From Arthrobacter cheniae (GTDB lineage Bacteria; Actinomycetota; Actinomycetes; Actinomycetales; Micrococcaceae), in the NCBI RefSeq assembly GCF_003602275.1, contig NZ_QZVT01000005.1, forward strand, positions 258,895-322,894: DNA of 64,000 nt, in the 5' to 3' direction. The position numbers and the translations under genes were made by a program. Below the pieces are notes generated by a model, which did no database searches, was not told the origin of the DNA, and was given only the letters and a program-made list of their open reading frames with translations. This document shows, one piece after another, positions 18,474 to 28,077 of the stretch (position 1 is the first letter of the stretch; every line of letters starts with the position of its first letter).

Positions 18474-20303
18474 ATGTCTGAATCCGTGAACTTGCCCGCT
18501 CTCGGTGAAAGCGTCACCGAAGGCACTGTCACCCGCTGGCTCAAGCAGGTCGGTGACCGCGTCGAGGTCGACGAGCCCCTTCTCGAGGTCTCCACCGACA
18601 AGGTCGACACCGAGATCCCCTCGCCGATCGCCGGCGTCATCGAGGAAATCCTGGTGGCCGAGGACGAGACCGCCGAGGTCGGCGCTCCCCTCGTGCGCAT
18701 CGGTGACGGCTCCGGAAGCGGCGACTCCGGCAGTGCCGCCCCGGCCGCAGCGGAAGAAGCCGCTGCTCCGGCGGCCGACGCCGCCCCGGCCGAACCCTCC
18801 ACGGAGAAGGAGACCCCAGCCGAGAAGGCACCGGAGGCGGGCTCCGGTTCCTCCGATGGGGCTGACGAAGCAGGTGAGGGTACAGAGGTGACCCTTCCTG
18901 CACTTGGTGAGAGCGTCACCGAGGGTACCGTCACCCGTTGGCTGAAGGCGATCGGAGACGATGTCGAGGTCGATGAGCCGCTGCTGGAAGTCTCGACCGA
19001 CAAGGTCGACACCGAGATCCCCTCGCCGGTCGCGGGCACGCTGCAGGAGATCCGCGTCAACGAGGACGAAACCGCTGAGGTCGGTGCTGTACTCGCCGTC
19101 ATCGGCTCCGGTGCAGGCGCGCCGAAGAAGGTCGAAGCTGCCTCCGGTGAGCCGCTCGTGGCAGCACCGGCCGAGGAGCGCAACGACGCCCCGACCGAGA
19201 AGTCCGGATCGGACCATGAGGCGGAGCGGGCCTCCAACACATCCGAGTCCGACGACGACGCAAGTGGTGCGCCCGTCCAGCAGCCGGCCGCGGCGAAGCC
19301 GGTCGAGGAACCCGCCCCCAGTGCCTCCACCGACACGGAGGCCTCCACCTACGTGACGCCACTGGTTCGCCGCTTGGCCAACCAGAACGACGTGGACCTG
19401 TCGACGGTCAAGGGCACCGGTGTCGGTGGCCGCATCCGGAAGCAGGACGTCCTCGAGGCTGTCGAGGCGCAGAAGGTGTCGCAGGCGCAGCCCGTCGCGC
19501 AGTCCGCTCCGGCGGCCTCCGCTCCGGCCGCACCCGCCACCCCCTCGAAGCCGGCAGCACCCGCCGTAGAGCCGTCGAAGCTGCGCGGCACCGTCGAGAA
19601 GGCACCGCGCATCCGCCAGACCATCGCGAAGCGCATGCGTGAGTCCCTCGAGGTCTCCGCTCAGCTCACCCAGGTGATCGAGGTCGACATGACCCGCATC
19701 GCCAAGCTGCGCACCGCGTCGAAGGAATCGTTCCAGGCCCAGAACGGCGCGAAGCTGACCTTCCTCCCCTTCATCTCGAAGGCCGTCACCGAGGCGCTCA
19801 AGCAGCACCCGAAGCTGAACGCGTCCTTCGACGAGGAAAAGAAGGAAGTCACCTACCACGACGCCGAGCACCTTGCGATCGCGGTCGATACGGAGAAGGG
19901 TCTGCTTGTCCCGGTCATCAAGGACGCCGGTAACCTCAACCTCGGTGGACTCGCCAAGAAGATCGCAGACGTCGGCTCGCGGACCCGCAACGGGCAGATC
20001 GGTCCCGACGAGCTGTCGGGCGGCACCTTCACGATCACGAACATCGGATCGGCCGGCGCACTCTTCGACACACCGATCATCAACCAGCCGCAGGTGGGCA
20101 TTCTCGGGACCGGCATCATCGTCAAGCGTCCCGTGGTCATCACCGGTGTGGACGGCGATGACACGATCGCCATCCGCTCCATGATGTATCTCAGCCTGAC
20201 CTACGACCACCGCCTCGTGGACGGGGCCGATGCAGGCCGTTTCCTCCAGACGCTGAAAGCCCGGCTCGAGGGTGGCGCCTTCGAAGCCGACCTCGGCCTC
20301 TAA
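18474..20303 (+). CDS. sucB: dihydrolipoamide acyltransferase E2 (2-oxoacid dehydrogenase complex), two lipoyl domains
   Basis: E2 core enzyme that transfers acyl groups from E1 to CoA. The 609 residues hold two lipoyl domains (about 1-77 and 140-215), each with the lipoylation site STDKVDTE. Ala/Pro-rich linkers separate them from the peripheral-subunit binding domain ([29 protein letters not shown], near 300-340) and the catalytic domain, ending with the active-site [11 protein letters not shown]. Databases often name such proteins SucB. Synteny with M. tuberculosis dlaT-Rv2216-lipB-lipA suggests the pyruvate dehydrogenase E2 (DlaT). AAAGGAG lies 13 bases upstream of ATG 18474, slightly far. 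A perfect terminator follows. Confidence 0.94.
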   Translation: MSESVNLPALGESVTEGTVTRWLKQVGDRVEVDEPLLEVSTDKVDTEIPSPIAGVIEEILVAEDETAEVGAPLVRIGDGSGSGDSGSAAPAAAEEAAAPAADAAPAEPSTEKETPAEKAPEAGSGSSDGADEAGEGTEVTLPALGESVTEGTVTRWLKAIGDDVEVDEPLLEVSTDKVDTEIPSPVAGTLQEIRVNEDETAEVGAVLAVIGSGAGAPKKVEAASGEPLVAAPAEERNDAPTEKSGSDHEAERASNTSESDDDASGAPVQQPAAAKPVEEPAPSASTDTEASTYVTPLVRRLANQNDVDLSTVKGTGVGGRIRKQDVLEAVEAQKVSQAQPVAQSAPAASAPAAPATPSKPAAPAVEPSKLRGTVEKAPRIRQTIAKRMRESLEVSAQLTQVIEVDMTRIAKLRTASKESFQAQNGAKLTFLPFISKAVTEALKQHPKLNASFDEEKKEVTYHDAEHLAIAVDTEKGLLVPVIKDAGNLNLGGLAKKIADVGSRTRNGQIGPDELSGGTFTITNIGSAGALFDTPIINQPQVGILGTGIIVKRPVVITGVDGDDTIAIRSMMYLSLTYDHRLVDGADAGRFLQTLKARLEGGAFEADLGL

Positions 20304-20321
20304 CACACCGCCTTATCGACC

Positions 20322-20355
20322 CAGGAGCCGCCTCCCCGCCGGGAGGCGGCTCCTG
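20322..20355 (+). terminator. terminator after the E2 gene
   Basis: CAGGAGCCGCCTCCC and GGGAGGCGGCTCCTG pair perfectly with a 4-base loop, then TCGTTTTC. Confidence 0.9.
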
Positions 20356-20499
20356 TCGTTTTCGGGTGGACCCGTTCCCGTCGCTCCGAAGGCTCTGGGG
20401 CCATGGCCGGTATTGGATGGCACGACGCTGCGCCGCTCCCTAGGATGGGAGGGAAGTAACGGGTGCGATCTCCGCGTCCGTCCGACAGCAAGGAGAATC

Positions 20500-20931
20500 A
20501 TGGCTACTGTTCGCACAGCCCACACCGTCTGGAGCGGGGACCTCCCCTCAGGCTCAGGCCAGGTCACGCTTGATTCCTCCGGTCTCGGTACCTACGACGT
20601 CACCTGGAGAGCCCGCGCGGAGCAATCCGAGGGCAAGACCAGCCCGGAGGAGCTCATCGCGGCCGCGCACTCGGCGTGCTTCTCGATGGCGTTCAGTCAC
20701 GCCCTCGGCGAAGAGGGGAAGACGCCCGATCGCGTCGCAACCAAGGCCGAGGTCGACTTCCAGCCCGGCACCGGTATCACCGCGATCCGGCTGACCCTCG
20801 ACGCGACCGTTCCGGACCTGTCGGAGGATGACTTCCAGCGCGTCGCCCAGGCAGCCAAGGAAGGCTGCCCGGTCTCCCAGGCCCTCGCCAGCGTCAAGGA
20901 CATCTCGCTGAAGGCTACGCTGCGAAGCTGA
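20500..20931 (+). CDS. OsmC-family peroxiredoxin-like protein
   Basis: A 143-residue OsmC/Ohr-family protein. Members reduce organic hydroperoxides with two cysteines; many use lipoyl partners. Both expected cysteines are present, in AAHSACFSMAFSHAL and KEGCPVSQAL, matching the OsmC subgroup. The opening MATVRTAHTVWSGDL and the SGQVTLDSSG strand fit. In mycobacteria the AhpC/AhpD system uses Lpd and DlaT; the position right after an E2 gene suggests lipoyl-linked peroxide reduction, but this is inference. AAGGAG sits just before ATG 20500. It has its own terminator. Confidence 0.93.
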   Translation: MATVRTAHTVWSGDLPSGSGQVTLDSSGLGTYDVTWRARAEQSEGKTSPEELIAAAHSACFSMAFSHALGEEGKTPDRVATKAEVDFQPGTGITAIRLTLDATVPDLSEDDFQRVAQAAKEGCPVSQALASVKDISLKATLRS

Positions 20932-20975
20932 TCCCCGGGCTGTACTGCCCCGTCGGCAATCCTGACACGATGCAC

Positions 20976-21010
20976 GAGAAGGCTCCCGGACTGTGTCCGG
21001 GAGCCTTCTC
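20976..21010 (+). terminator. terminator after osmC-like gene
   Basis: GAGAAGGCTCCCGGA and TCCGGGAGCCTTCTC form a perfect 15-bp stem with a 5-base loop. Confidence 0.9.
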
Positions 21011-21049
21011 GTTCGTCTCCCGGCCTCCGCCCGGTCCTCCCGTCGTGTT

Positions 21050-21072
21050 CAGCCCGAAGGTCCTTCGGGCTG
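21050..21072. repeat. perfect 23-bp palindrome
   Basis: CAGCCCGAAGG, a central T, then CCTTCGGGCTG. With no loop it fits a dimeric protein site better than an RNA terminator. It lies in the otherwise featureless 21011-21281 gap before the TIGR01777 gene. Confidence 0.6.
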
Positions 21073-21281
21073 GGATGGAAGCGCGATAGGTCTCGTGGGA
21101 CGGCTGGATACATCCGGTGACGACCCTGTCGGGGATCTACAGGTAGGCCAAGAGGTTCACGGGAATCGCTGCGCCCTGCGCCGTGGACTACGCCCGTTCG
21201 TCCGTCAGACGCTTCTCCCCGTGCCCGCCGGGACGACCTGTTCCGGTACCTTTCGTTCCTGACAAGTGGTTCGATGGAGCT

Positions 21282-22178
21282 ATGCGCATCCTCCTCGCCG
21301 GCGCGTCCGGGACAATCGGTACCGCCCTCATCCGCCAGCTCGAGAAGAACCACGAAGTGACGCGCCTCGTGCGTCGGGCACCGAAGGGCCCCCGGGAGAT
21401 TCGATGGAATCCCGCGTCCGGCGACCTCGATGTCGCCGCCGTCGAGCAGGCGGATGCCGTCATCAACCTCTCCGGCGCCGGCATCGCCGGTGGCCTCTGG
21501 ACGAGGAGCTACAAGGAGACGCTGTACTCCTCGCGCATCATGCCCACCAGGACGCTGGTCCAGGCCATGAGGAAGGCGAAGAATCCGCCCGAGGTCTTCA
21601 TCAGCCAGTCCGCGTCGGGCTACTACGGGGACCGTGGCGACGAGGTGCTCACCGAGTCCTCCGCGTCGGGCCAGACGCTGCTCGCAGACATCTGCCGTCG
21701 GTGGGAGTCGGAGGCCCTCGGCGCCCCCGATCCGGTCCGCGTCGTGATCACGAGGACCGGCATCGTGATGACGAAGGAAGGCGGCGCATTGCCGAACCTG
21801 CTCATCCCCATCAGGTTCTTCGCCGGCACGTCGCTCGGCTCCGGACGTCAGTGGTGGCCATGGATCAGTCTCAATGACGAGGTCCGGGCGCTGGAGTTCC
21901 TGCTCACCGCGCCCCTGTCCGGACCGGTCAACCTGAATGCGCCGGCTCCTGCGACCCTCGACACCGTCACCCTGCAGCTCGGCAAGGCCTTCAAGCGACC
22001 GGTGTGGTTCCGCGTGCCCGCGTTCATCCTGAAGGCGGGCCTCGGGCAATTGGGCTACGAGCTGCTGCTCGTCAGTCAGAGGATGGAGCCCCGTGCCCTG
22101 GCCGGAGCCGGCTTCGCCTTCGATGAACCGACCCCCGAGGCGCTCGCCGCCTGGGTGCGCCGGACCGTCAGCTCCTGA
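21282..22178 (+). CDS. TIGR01777-family epimerase-like SDR protein
   Basis: A 298-residue extended short-chain dehydrogenase of the YfcH/TIGR01777 type. The Rossmann motif is GASGTIGTAL (residues about 6-15), followed by ADAVINLSGAGIAGGLWT and the family signature QSASGYYGDRGDE. The C-terminal DUF1731-like part is GPVNLNAPAP to the end. The substrate is unknown. Its place between the E2 gene and lipB/lipA matches M. tuberculosis Rv2216. The chosen ATG 21282 lies three bases after GGAG; a further upstream frame (from 21183) lacks homology. Confidence 0.92.
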   Translation: MRILLAGASGTIGTALIRQLEKNHEVTRLVRRAPKGPREIRWNPASGDLDVAAVEQADAVINLSGAGIAGGLWTRSYKETLYSSRIMPTRTLVQAMRKAKNPPEVFISQSASGYYGDRGDEVLTESSASGQTLLADICRRWESEALGAPDPVRVVITRTGIVMTKEGGALPNLLIPIRFFAGTSLGSGRQWWPWISLNDEVRALEFLLTAPLSGPVNLNAPAPATLDTVTLQLGKAFKRPVWFRVPAFILKAGLGQLGYELLLVSQRMEPRALAGAGFAFDEPTPEALAAWVRRTVSS

Positions 22179-22238
22179 ATCGACGCGGCTTCCCGGGTCT
22201 TCTCGTCAACCGCATCGAGCGACACCGTAGCGGTGGGT

Positions 22239-24293
22239 TCAGGCGGGCAGCGACACCACGGAGTGGATGCGCCAGCCGTCGCCGGAGTTCCACAGGATGA
22301 ACATCAGGTCCTGCTGTCCCGCCGCCATCAGCGGCGGCACGGAGACGCCCTCGGACAGCGGCACCGCGCCCGTTTCGGTGTAGGAGGACAGGGCGGCCGT
22401 GGCACGGACGACCGACACCTCCGTAGTAGGCGGCGCGTCGTCGACGGCGGGTAGATCCGCGAGCGAAGGCAGAGCTGCGCGCTCGGCCTCGGTCATCACC
22501 GTCGGTTCGCGGATGGCGATCGTCAGGTCCCGCAGGCTCCGACCGGATGAGGAAAGGGCCTGCACGGCGGCGCGGTCGGCGCTCATGGCGGGTGAACCCT
22601 CGACATCGACCGTCGTGAGGAGGGTGGGATCGGCCGTCGCGAAGGCCCTGGCGCGGGCGGCGGCGAGGCTAGCCAGGGCGGTCGCGGGATCACCGGTCAG
22701 CAAGGCATCGTCGCGTGGAACCGACGGCTCGTCCGAGCTTCCTGACCCGTACCCGCCAGGGTCGGCCGACGATGTGTCCGAAGCGGCGCTCGGCTCCCGT
22801 AGGCCGCCGAGGGTCAGGGCCAGCCCCGTCACCAGCAGGACGACGGCGAGCAGTCCTGCCAGGACAGCGAGGCGTCCGCGAGCGGTCTCGTCGCGGGTAT
22901 CGCCGCGTCGTCGCTCCGAGGTAGGAGAGTCACCAGCCGCACCGTTGCAGCGAGGGAACCCACGAGGAAGGCCACCAGCCCGGTCGGGGCGTCCCCGGGA
23001 TGGCGGAACTGCCCGCCGCCGCTCCTTCGTCCGCGTACGGATCATCCGCTGCCACCTGGAGCGGGGTTCGGTCGGGAGCGGACCCGCACGCCGCGTGAGG
23101 AGTTCAGGCAGCACACTCGAGTGCACCGCCGGCACGAGGTTCACCGGTCCGGCTGCGGAACTCGCGAGCAGGGTCCGCGCGAACTGCTCCGCGGTCGGAC
23201 GACGATCGCGATCAGGACTGAGCCCGTCCTCGATGAGATGCATGAGCGGAGCGGGGACGTCGGGCACGATCAGCAGGAGCGGTGGTCGCTGGTCCGTGGG
23301 CCCGGGCACCCTTCCAGTGAGCGCGAACCAGGACACTGCTGCAAGGGCGAACACGTCCGTTCCGGCATCGAAGGCCCTGCTGCGCCCGGGGTCGATGAAG
23401 CCGGGCGTTCCGGCGGCAGCGCCGTCGTCAGCCCCAAGAAGCCGACTCGTGCCGAGATCACTGAGCAACGGCTTTCCCTCGTGGGTGAAGAGGATATTCC
23501 CTGGAGTGACATCGCCGTGCAGCGCGCCCGCGCCGTGAAGGTAGTGGAGCGCGTGAGCTATCGGCACCAGCGCTGTCACCACCTCCGGGATGGGCAATGG
23601 CCCGCGGCTGGTGACGAGGCCGAGAAGGGACCCGCCCGCCGCAAGATCCGCCAGCATCCCCGGACCCTGGCTCGTCGGAATGATGCGATGGACCCGCAGG
23701 AGGTGCTCGTGGGTGAAGCGCTGCAGGAGCCTCAGTTCACGCGTCGGCTCGTCGAGTCCGGCACCGCCGCCCGCCACGTCGCTGCGGTCGGGGGCAGGCG
23801 GCCCGTGTCCGTTGACCGGGGATGCCGCGGGCGCTGACGCGGGGCGCGACCAGCTGGATGACGGGGCGGGCCGTTCACCGGCCGCGGTACCTGCGCGAGG
23901 ATCAGCGGCGCGTCGGCCTCGGCGCCCGGGAGATAGCACCGAGGGAACCGCAGCGTTGAGCGCTCCGGAGTCTGCCACCGGTCCCAGTGGGCTTCGGCCC
24001 GACGGGTCCGGGACTGATAGAGCCGCTGATCCCGACGTCGGCCCGGTCACGTTCGACGTCCGTGACACCTTGAGCGCGAATCTCTGCCCGACGTCGTCCG
24101 TCACGTGCCATACGACGGAGGACCCACCCTGGCCGAGAAGTCTCCCGACGATCAGGCCGGCGACCAGGGGGCGCTCAGGCTCGCCATCGTGGTTCCGGTT
24201 CATCACTCCATCTGACGGTCCGCTCGGCGGAGCGCCGGCTGCGGCCGCTTCGATGGAGGTACTGGAGTGATCCTTCCGCGTGACGTCGCTCAT
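22239..24293 (-). CDS. serine/threonine protein kinase with a single membrane segment
   Basis: A Hanks-type kinase, 684 residues. Gly-rich loop GRLLGQGGSSVVW (50-62), ATP lysine in RFALKVSR (Lys75), catalytic loop HGDVTPGN (HGD in place of HRD), and DLG where DFG is usual. A low-complexity insert of about 100 residues (80-182) separates the lysine from helix C (TRELRLLQRFTHEHLL), which is unusual. A membrane segment (LAVLAGLLAVVLLVTGLALT) near residue 500 leads to an extracellular Ser/Gly-rich region and a C-terminal domain of unknown type. The start is uncertain: ATG 24293 has no clear ribosome site, and ATG 24203 is an alternative. The target is not evident. Confidence 0.88.
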   Translation of the reverse strand: MSDVTRKDHSSTSIEAAAAGAPPSGPSDGVMNRNHDGEPERPLVAGLIVGRLLGQGGSSVVWHVTDDVGQRFALKVSRTSNVTGPTSGSAALSVPDPSGRSPLGPVADSGALNAAVPSVLSPGRRGRRAADPRAGTAAGERPAPSSSWSRPASAPAASPVNGHGPPAPDRSDVAGGGAGLDEPTRELRLLQRFTHEHLLRVHRIIPTSQGPGMLADLAAGGSLLGLVTSRGPLPIPEVVTALVPIAHALHYLHGAGALHGDVTPGNILFTHEGKPLLSDLGTSRLLGADDGAAAGTPGFIDPGRSRAFDAGTDVFALAAVSWFALTGRVPGPTDQRPPLLLIVPDVPAPLMHLIEDGLSPDRDRRPTAEQFARTLLASSAAGPVNLVPAVHSSVLPELLTRRAGPLPTEPRSRWQRMIRTRTKERRRAVPPSRGRPDRAGGLPRGFPRCNGAAGDSPTSERRRGDTRDETARGRLAVLAGLLAVVLLVTGLALTLGGLREPSAASDTSSADPGGYGSGSSDEPSVPRDDALLTGDPATALASLAAARARAFATADPTLLTTVDVEGSPAMSADRAAVQALSSSGRSLRDLTIAIREPTVMTEAERAALPSLADLPAVDDAPPTTEVSVVRATAALSSYTETGAVPLSEGVSVPPLMAAGQQDLMFILWNSGDGWRIHSVVSLPA

Positions 24294-24377
24294 GTGTCAG
24301 TTCTAGATCACGTAACCACCCTCACAGCAGTTGTCCACAGGTTGGTCCGACTCTCGACGTATCTCCGATTGCTTTAA

Positions 24378-24393
24378 TAGAACAAAGGTTCTA
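24378..24393. promoter_or_regulatory. LexA-like SOS box
   Basis: TAGAACAAAGGTTCTA is a palindrome with the GAAC-N4-GTTC core of LexA sites in Gram-positive bacteria and actinobacteria. It lies 39 bp before the DUF6504-like start and just upstream of a possible -10, TAGGAT (24405-24410). Confidence 0.6.
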
Positions 24394-24431
24394 ATTTTAA
24401 CGTCTAGGATAGATTCGCGACAGGTTCATCC

Positions 24432-24881
24432 ATGATGAAGTCACGCCCCAGCCCCACCGACGCGGTCGGCTCCTGGCAGCCCTGCGATGAATCCGTCTCG
24501 GTGACGTTCAAGGAGGTCGATGGCGAGGTGCGGCCTCAGCGTCTCTCATGGCGGGGGGCGGAGTGGTGCGTCGTCGGGTGCAGCCGGCACTGGTTCACCT
24601 GGCATGCCCTGCCCGTCCTTTCCGTCGATACCAGGAGCAATCCGACAGTCCGCGGATTCCGGACGGACTTCTGGCGGTTCCAGGCGACGGCCGACGCCGC
24701 GTCACCCGTCCTGCGCTTCGAGGTGAGACGCGCGGACCGCGAGTGGCGGCTGGTGAGGCTGGGGGCGCCTTCGCCGTGCCACGGTGGAACGTGCGGCGAG
24801 TGTAGGACCTCGGATGAGCTCCCAACCGATCCCCGGACGCCGCGTCGCCGGTGGGAGGCGCCGGAGCAATGTGTCCGCTGA
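24432..24881 (+). CDS. DUF6504-like protein
   Basis: A 149-residue protein with a single beta-rich domain: ESVSVTFKEVDGEV, LSWRGAEWCV, FWRFQAT and LRFEVRRADREWRLVRLG. These resemble the DUF6504 family as I remember it; members elsewhere accompany the ImuB/DnaE2 mutagenesis polymerases. The last 40 residues are Cys, Pro and Arg-rich without recognisable motifs. There is no strong ribosome site before ATG 24432 (a second Met follows). The LexA-like box upstream would fit a damage-induced gene. It is followed 18 bp later by lipB, and transcription may run through. Confidence 0.65.
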   Translation: MMKSRPSPTDAVGSWQPCDESVSVTFKEVDGEVRPQRLSWRGAEWCVVGCSRHWFTWHALPVLSVDTRSNPTVRGFRTDFWRFQATADAASPVLRFEVRRADREWRLVRLGAPSPCHGGTCGECRTSDELPTDPRTPRRRWEAPEQCVR

Positions 24882-24899
24882 CGCGACTACGCTTGCACC

Positions 24900-25640
24900 A
24901 TGACTCTTGTACTGTCGCGTGTCGGACTCGCTCCTGACTACATCGAGTACACGCAGGGCTGGGAGATGCAGAAGGCGCTGCATGACCAGGTGGTAGCCGG
25001 CTCGGCCTCCAGCACCGTGCTCCTGCTCGAACACACGGCTGTCTATACGGCCGGCAAGCGGACGGAGGACCACGAGCGGCCCTTCGACGGGACTCCCGTT
25101 ATTCCGGTCGACCGGGGTGGCAAGCTTACCTGGCACGGACCAGGGCAACTCGTGGGGTACCCGATCCTCGCTCTCCGGAATCCGGCACGGGTGGCCGAGT
25201 ATGTCGACGTCCTCGAAGAGGTCATCATCGCCGCCCTCGCTCACGTCGATATCGACGGCATCAGGATCGCGGGCCGCTCGGGCGTCTGGCTCGCAGCATC
25301 GGGGAGCGCGCCGGCGCGCAAGATCGCGGCAATCGGGATCCGGGTCAAGGAGCGTGTCACGATGCACGGGTTCGCCGTGAACTGCAGCAACGATCTGGCA
25401 CCCTTCCAACAGATCGTCCCCTGTGGCATCAGCGATGCCGGAGTCACGTCGATCTCCGAAGAGTGCGGCCGGATCGTCGATCCTGCGGAGATCGTTTCGC
25501 TTATCGAGGCTGAACTGCGCAAGAATGAGGCGGTGCTGGTAGGCGATGATGCCACCGAGCCGCCCCGACCACACACTGCTGACGCCGCCGACTCCCCCGG
25601 CCCCGCCCGCGACCCCCAGTCAGAAGGAGCTTTACTGTGA
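24900..25640 (+). CDS. lipB: lipoyl(octanoyl) transferase
   Basis: Moves an octanoyl group from acyl carrier protein to the lipoyl domains of E2 subunits. A 246-residue product has [13 protein letters not shown], the conserved [25 protein letters not shown] and the catalytic-cysteine region [11 protein letters not shown] with the general-base Lys in RKIAAIG. The last 35 residues are a variable Pro/Ala tail. Start ATG 24900. Its stop overlaps the lipA start in GTGA, so the pair is translationally coupled and acts on the E2 encoded at 18.5 kb. Confidence 0.96.
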   Translation: MTLVLSRVGLAPDYIEYTQGWEMQKALHDQVVAGSASSTVLLLEHTAVYTAGKRTEDHERPFDGTPVIPVDRGGKLTWHGPGQLVGYPILALRNPARVAEYVDVLEEVIIAALAHVDIDGIRIAGRSGVWLAASGSAPARKIAAIGIRVKERVTMHGFAVNCSNDLAPFQQIVPCGISDAGVTSISEECGRIVDPAEIVSLIEAELRKNEAVLVGDDATEPPRPHTADAADSPGPARDPQSEGALL

Positions 25641-26638
25641 GCCTTGCACCCGAGGGTCGCCGCATGCTGCGCATCGAGGCGCGCAACGCCGAGACGCCGG
25701 TCGAGCGCAAGCCCGACTGGATCAAGGCCAAAGTCAACATCGGCCCGGAGTTCGTCGCCATGAAGAATCTGGTGAAGAAGGAAGGCCTGCACACCGTCTG
25801 CGAAGAAGCGGGCTGCCCCAACATCTTCGAGTGCTGGGAGGACCGCGAGGCGACGTTCCTCATCGGAGGTTCGGAGTGCACGCGCCGGTGCGATTTCTGC
25901 CAGATCGACACGGGCAAGCCGCAGCCGCTGGACCGCAGTGAGCCCTTCAAGGTGGCCCAGTCGGTCAAGTCGATGAATCTGCGCTACGCGACGGTCACCG
26001 GCGTCGCGCGCGATGACCTCGCCGACGAGGGCGTCTGGCTGTATGCCGAGACCATCCGGCAGATCCACAGCATGAACCCAGGCACAGGTGTCGAGATCCT
26101 CATTCCGGACTTCTCGGGCCGCTCCGAGCACATCGCTGCGATCTGCGATGCTGCTCCCGAGGTCTTCGCGCACAATGTCGAGACCGTCCCCCGCATCTTC
26201 AAGCGCATCCGCCCCGCTTTCCGCTACGAGCGCTCCCTGGATGTCATCACCCAGGGTCGTGATCTGGGCATGGTCACCAAGTCCAACCTGATCCTCGGCA
26301 TGGGCGAGACACGCGAGGAGATTTCGGAGGCGCTTCGCGATCTGCACCAGGCCGGCTGCGACCTCATCACGATCACCCAGTACCTCCGCCCGAGCGAGCG
26401 CCACCTACCGGTGGACCGATGGGTGAAGCCCGGCGAATTCGTCGAACTGAGCGAGGAGGCAGAAGAAATCGGCTTCCTCGGTGTCATGAGTGGCCCACTG
26501 GTGCGATCGTCCTACCGTGCGGGCCGCCTATGGGCGCGTGCCATGCGGAAGAAGGGGCTCGAGCTGCCCCCTGAACTTGCCCACCTGGACGAATCCGGGT
26601 CGGCGATGCAGGAAGCCTCCTCCCTCCTCGCAAGCTGA
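25637..26638 (+). CDS. lipA: lipoyl synthase (radical SAM)
   Basis: Radical-SAM enzyme that inserts two sulfurs into the octanoyl group made by LipB. The 333-residue product has both [4Fe-4S] sites: the auxiliary [12 protein letters not shown] and the radical-SAM CTRRCDFC (CX3CX2C). The C-terminal RSSYRAG, whose serine ligates the auxiliary cluster, is also present. Start GTG 25637 overlaps the lipB stop. Confidence 0.97.
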   Translation: MSLAPEGRRMLRIEARNAETPVERKPDWIKAKVNIGPEFVAMKNLVKKEGLHTVCEEAGCPNIFECWEDREATFLIGGSECTRRCDFCQIDTGKPQPLDRSEPFKVAQSVKSMNLRYATVTGVARDDLADEGVWLYAETIRQIHSMNPGTGVEILIPDFSGRSEHIAAICDAAPEVFAHNVETVPRIFKRIRPAFRYERSLDVITQGRDLGMVTKSNLILGMGETREEISEALRDLHQAGCDLITITQYLRPSERHLPVDRWVKPGEFVELSEEAEEIGFLGVMSGPLVRSSYRAGRLWARAMRKKGLELPPELAHLDESGSAMQEASSLLAS

Positions 26639-26710
26639 CGGACGACCGGCCCCGACCGCTCCGTACACGACCGCCGTAGTGCACAGGCCATCCCGTAGAA
26701 TCGAAGGACT

Positions 26711-27463
26711 ATGTCACACGCGATCGATTCCTCAGGTTCACCTACGCCCAAACGCCGTCTCTTCTCGCGGAAGCCGAAGCCAGGAAAGGGCCCGAAGAAG
26801 CCCGGACGGATGAAGCAGATCGCCGAAGTCTTCACGATGACGCGGCGCAATGACCCTAGTGCTGTCTGGTTCATGCTGCTGGCCTTCGTCGGCATCATTG
26901 CCGTCGGTCTCCTGATCGGGCTCCTGATCAACAACGTCATCACCCTGATGATCATCGCCGTCCCACTTGCGTTCCTCGCCGCGATCTTCATCCTGTCGCG
27001 AAGGGCCGAACGGGCAGCGTTCTCCCAGATCGAAGGACGGCCAGGAGCGGCCGGTGCCGCGCTCAGCGTCCTCCGCCGTGGATGGATCCTGCAGGAGCAG
27101 CCCGTCGCGGTGAACCCCCGCACGCAGGACGCCGTCTTCCGCGTCATCGGCCGACCGGGCGTCATCCTCGTATCCGAGGGACCGTCCACCCGGGTGAAGC
27201 AGTTGGTGGACGGCGAGAAGCGGAAGATGGCCCGGATCATCCCCAATGTTCCTGTCCATGTGATCGAGACCGGCCGGGACGATCGCCAGGTTCCCCTGTC
27301 CAAGGTGCCGAAGACCGTACAGAAGCTGAAGAAGACCCTGACCAAGCAGGAGGTCTACGCCGTCGACAAGCGGCTGACCGCGCTGGGCACCAAGCTGCCG
27401 ATCCCCAAGGGCGTCGACCCCTTCAAGGCGCGCCCCGACCGCAAGGCGATGCGCGGACGCTGA
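26711..27463 (+). CDS. DUF4191 membrane protein
   Basis: A 250-residue protein with a Lys/Arg-rich N terminus, then two adjacent membrane segments (FMLLAFVGIIAVGLLIGLLI and ITLMIIAVPLAFLAAIFIL, about residues 54-97), and a cytoplasmic C-terminal domain with IGRPGVILVSEGP and RIIPNVPVHV. This matches the DUF4191 family, found next to lipA in actinobacteria (M. tuberculosis Rv2219). Function unknown. ATG 26711 is preceded by GAAGGA. Confidence 0.9.
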   Translation: MSHAIDSSGSPTPKRRLFSRKPKPGKGPKKPGRMKQIAEVFTMTRRNDPSAVWFMLLAFVGIIAVGLLIGLLINNVITLMIIAVPLAFLAAIFILSRRAERAAFSQIEGRPGAAGAALSVLRRGWILQEQPVAVNPRTQDAVFRVIGRPGVILVSEGPSTRVKQLVDGEKRKMARIIPNVPVHVIETGRDDRQVPLSKVPKTVQKLKKTLTKQEVYAVDKRLTALGTKLPIPKGVDPFKARPDRKAMRGR

Positions 27464-27495
27464 GATACCGGCTGTTTCGACGAATACAGTCTCAT

Positions 27496-27541
27496 AGACG
27501 AGAAGAGCTCCTCCCGATCCAGGGAGGAGCTCTTCTCGTCT
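27496..27541. terminator. bidirectional terminator between DUF4191 and RDD genes
   Basis: Two perfect 20-base arms (AGACGAGAAGAGCTCCTCCC and its complement) with a 6-base loop separate convergent genes. It ends 13 bases before the RDD stop. Confidence 0.9.
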
Positions 27542-27553
27542 ACGGCCTGTTGC

Positions 27554-27997
27554 TCAGATTCGAAACAGACCGGTGGCGCGGGCCCGGTCGTGGAGACCGC
27601 GCTGATCGGTGTCGATGACGAACGCCGGGATTACGAGGCACAGGAGGACGCTGCGGATCAGGGCGGTCAGGTATCCGGCAGGCTTCCCGTCGAGAGTCTG
27701 CACCTGCATCCGGAAGATCCTGTGCCCGATGCTGTACCCGAAGAATCCGACGAACAGGATCTGTTCGATGAGGAAGATATACAGCGTCGCGAAGCTGTCG
27801 TACTCGAAGAAAGCGGCAGAGAGCACTGAGCAGATCAGCCAATCGATGAGGAGAGCTCCAGCCCGTGGACCGAAGCGGGCAATGGATCCGGGCCCGGATT
27901 CGGGCCGCCCCAGGCGTTGGCCCGGCCATTGCTGGTTGCCGGAGGGCGACGGACCACCCATCCACGAACCGAGATCATTTCTGTTCACCACGTCCAC
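27554..27997 (-). CDS. RDD-family membrane protein
   Basis: A 147-residue RDD protein. After a Gly/Pro-rich N terminus come GPRAGALLIDWLICS (the R and D of the family name), a second hydrophobic segment, GHRIFRMQVQTLDG, then TALIRSVLLCLVIP and the closing DTDQRGLHDRARATGL. There are three membrane segments. The role is unknown; the same neighbour occurs before glnA in M. tuberculosis (Rv2219A). Start GTG 27997; a GTG two codons further in is possible. Confidence 0.9.
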   Translation of the reverse strand: MDVVNRNDLGSWMGGPSPSGNQQWPGQRLGRPESGPGSIARFGPRAGALLIDWLICSVLSAAFFEYDSFATLYIFLIEQILFVGFFGYSIGHRIFRMQVQTLDGKPAGYLTALIRSVLLCLVIPAFVIDTDQRGLHDRARATGLFRI

Positions 27998-28077
27998 AGC
28001 CTACCGTTCGCGGGCGACAGGCATTATGCCCCCCATGTCTATGAACGGGCTAGGGTGAAAGGCGCAGTTCACATCAT

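Noticed and set aside
18450-20306. A minus-strand open frame of about 620 codons over the E2 gene
   Set aside because: Shadow of the E2 gene, which shows two lipoyl domains and the DHRLVDG motif.
24293-24900. A second regulatory system such as toxin-antitoxin in the kinase-lipB gap
   Set aside because: Only one gene (DUF6504-like) is visible with no toxin or antitoxin features.
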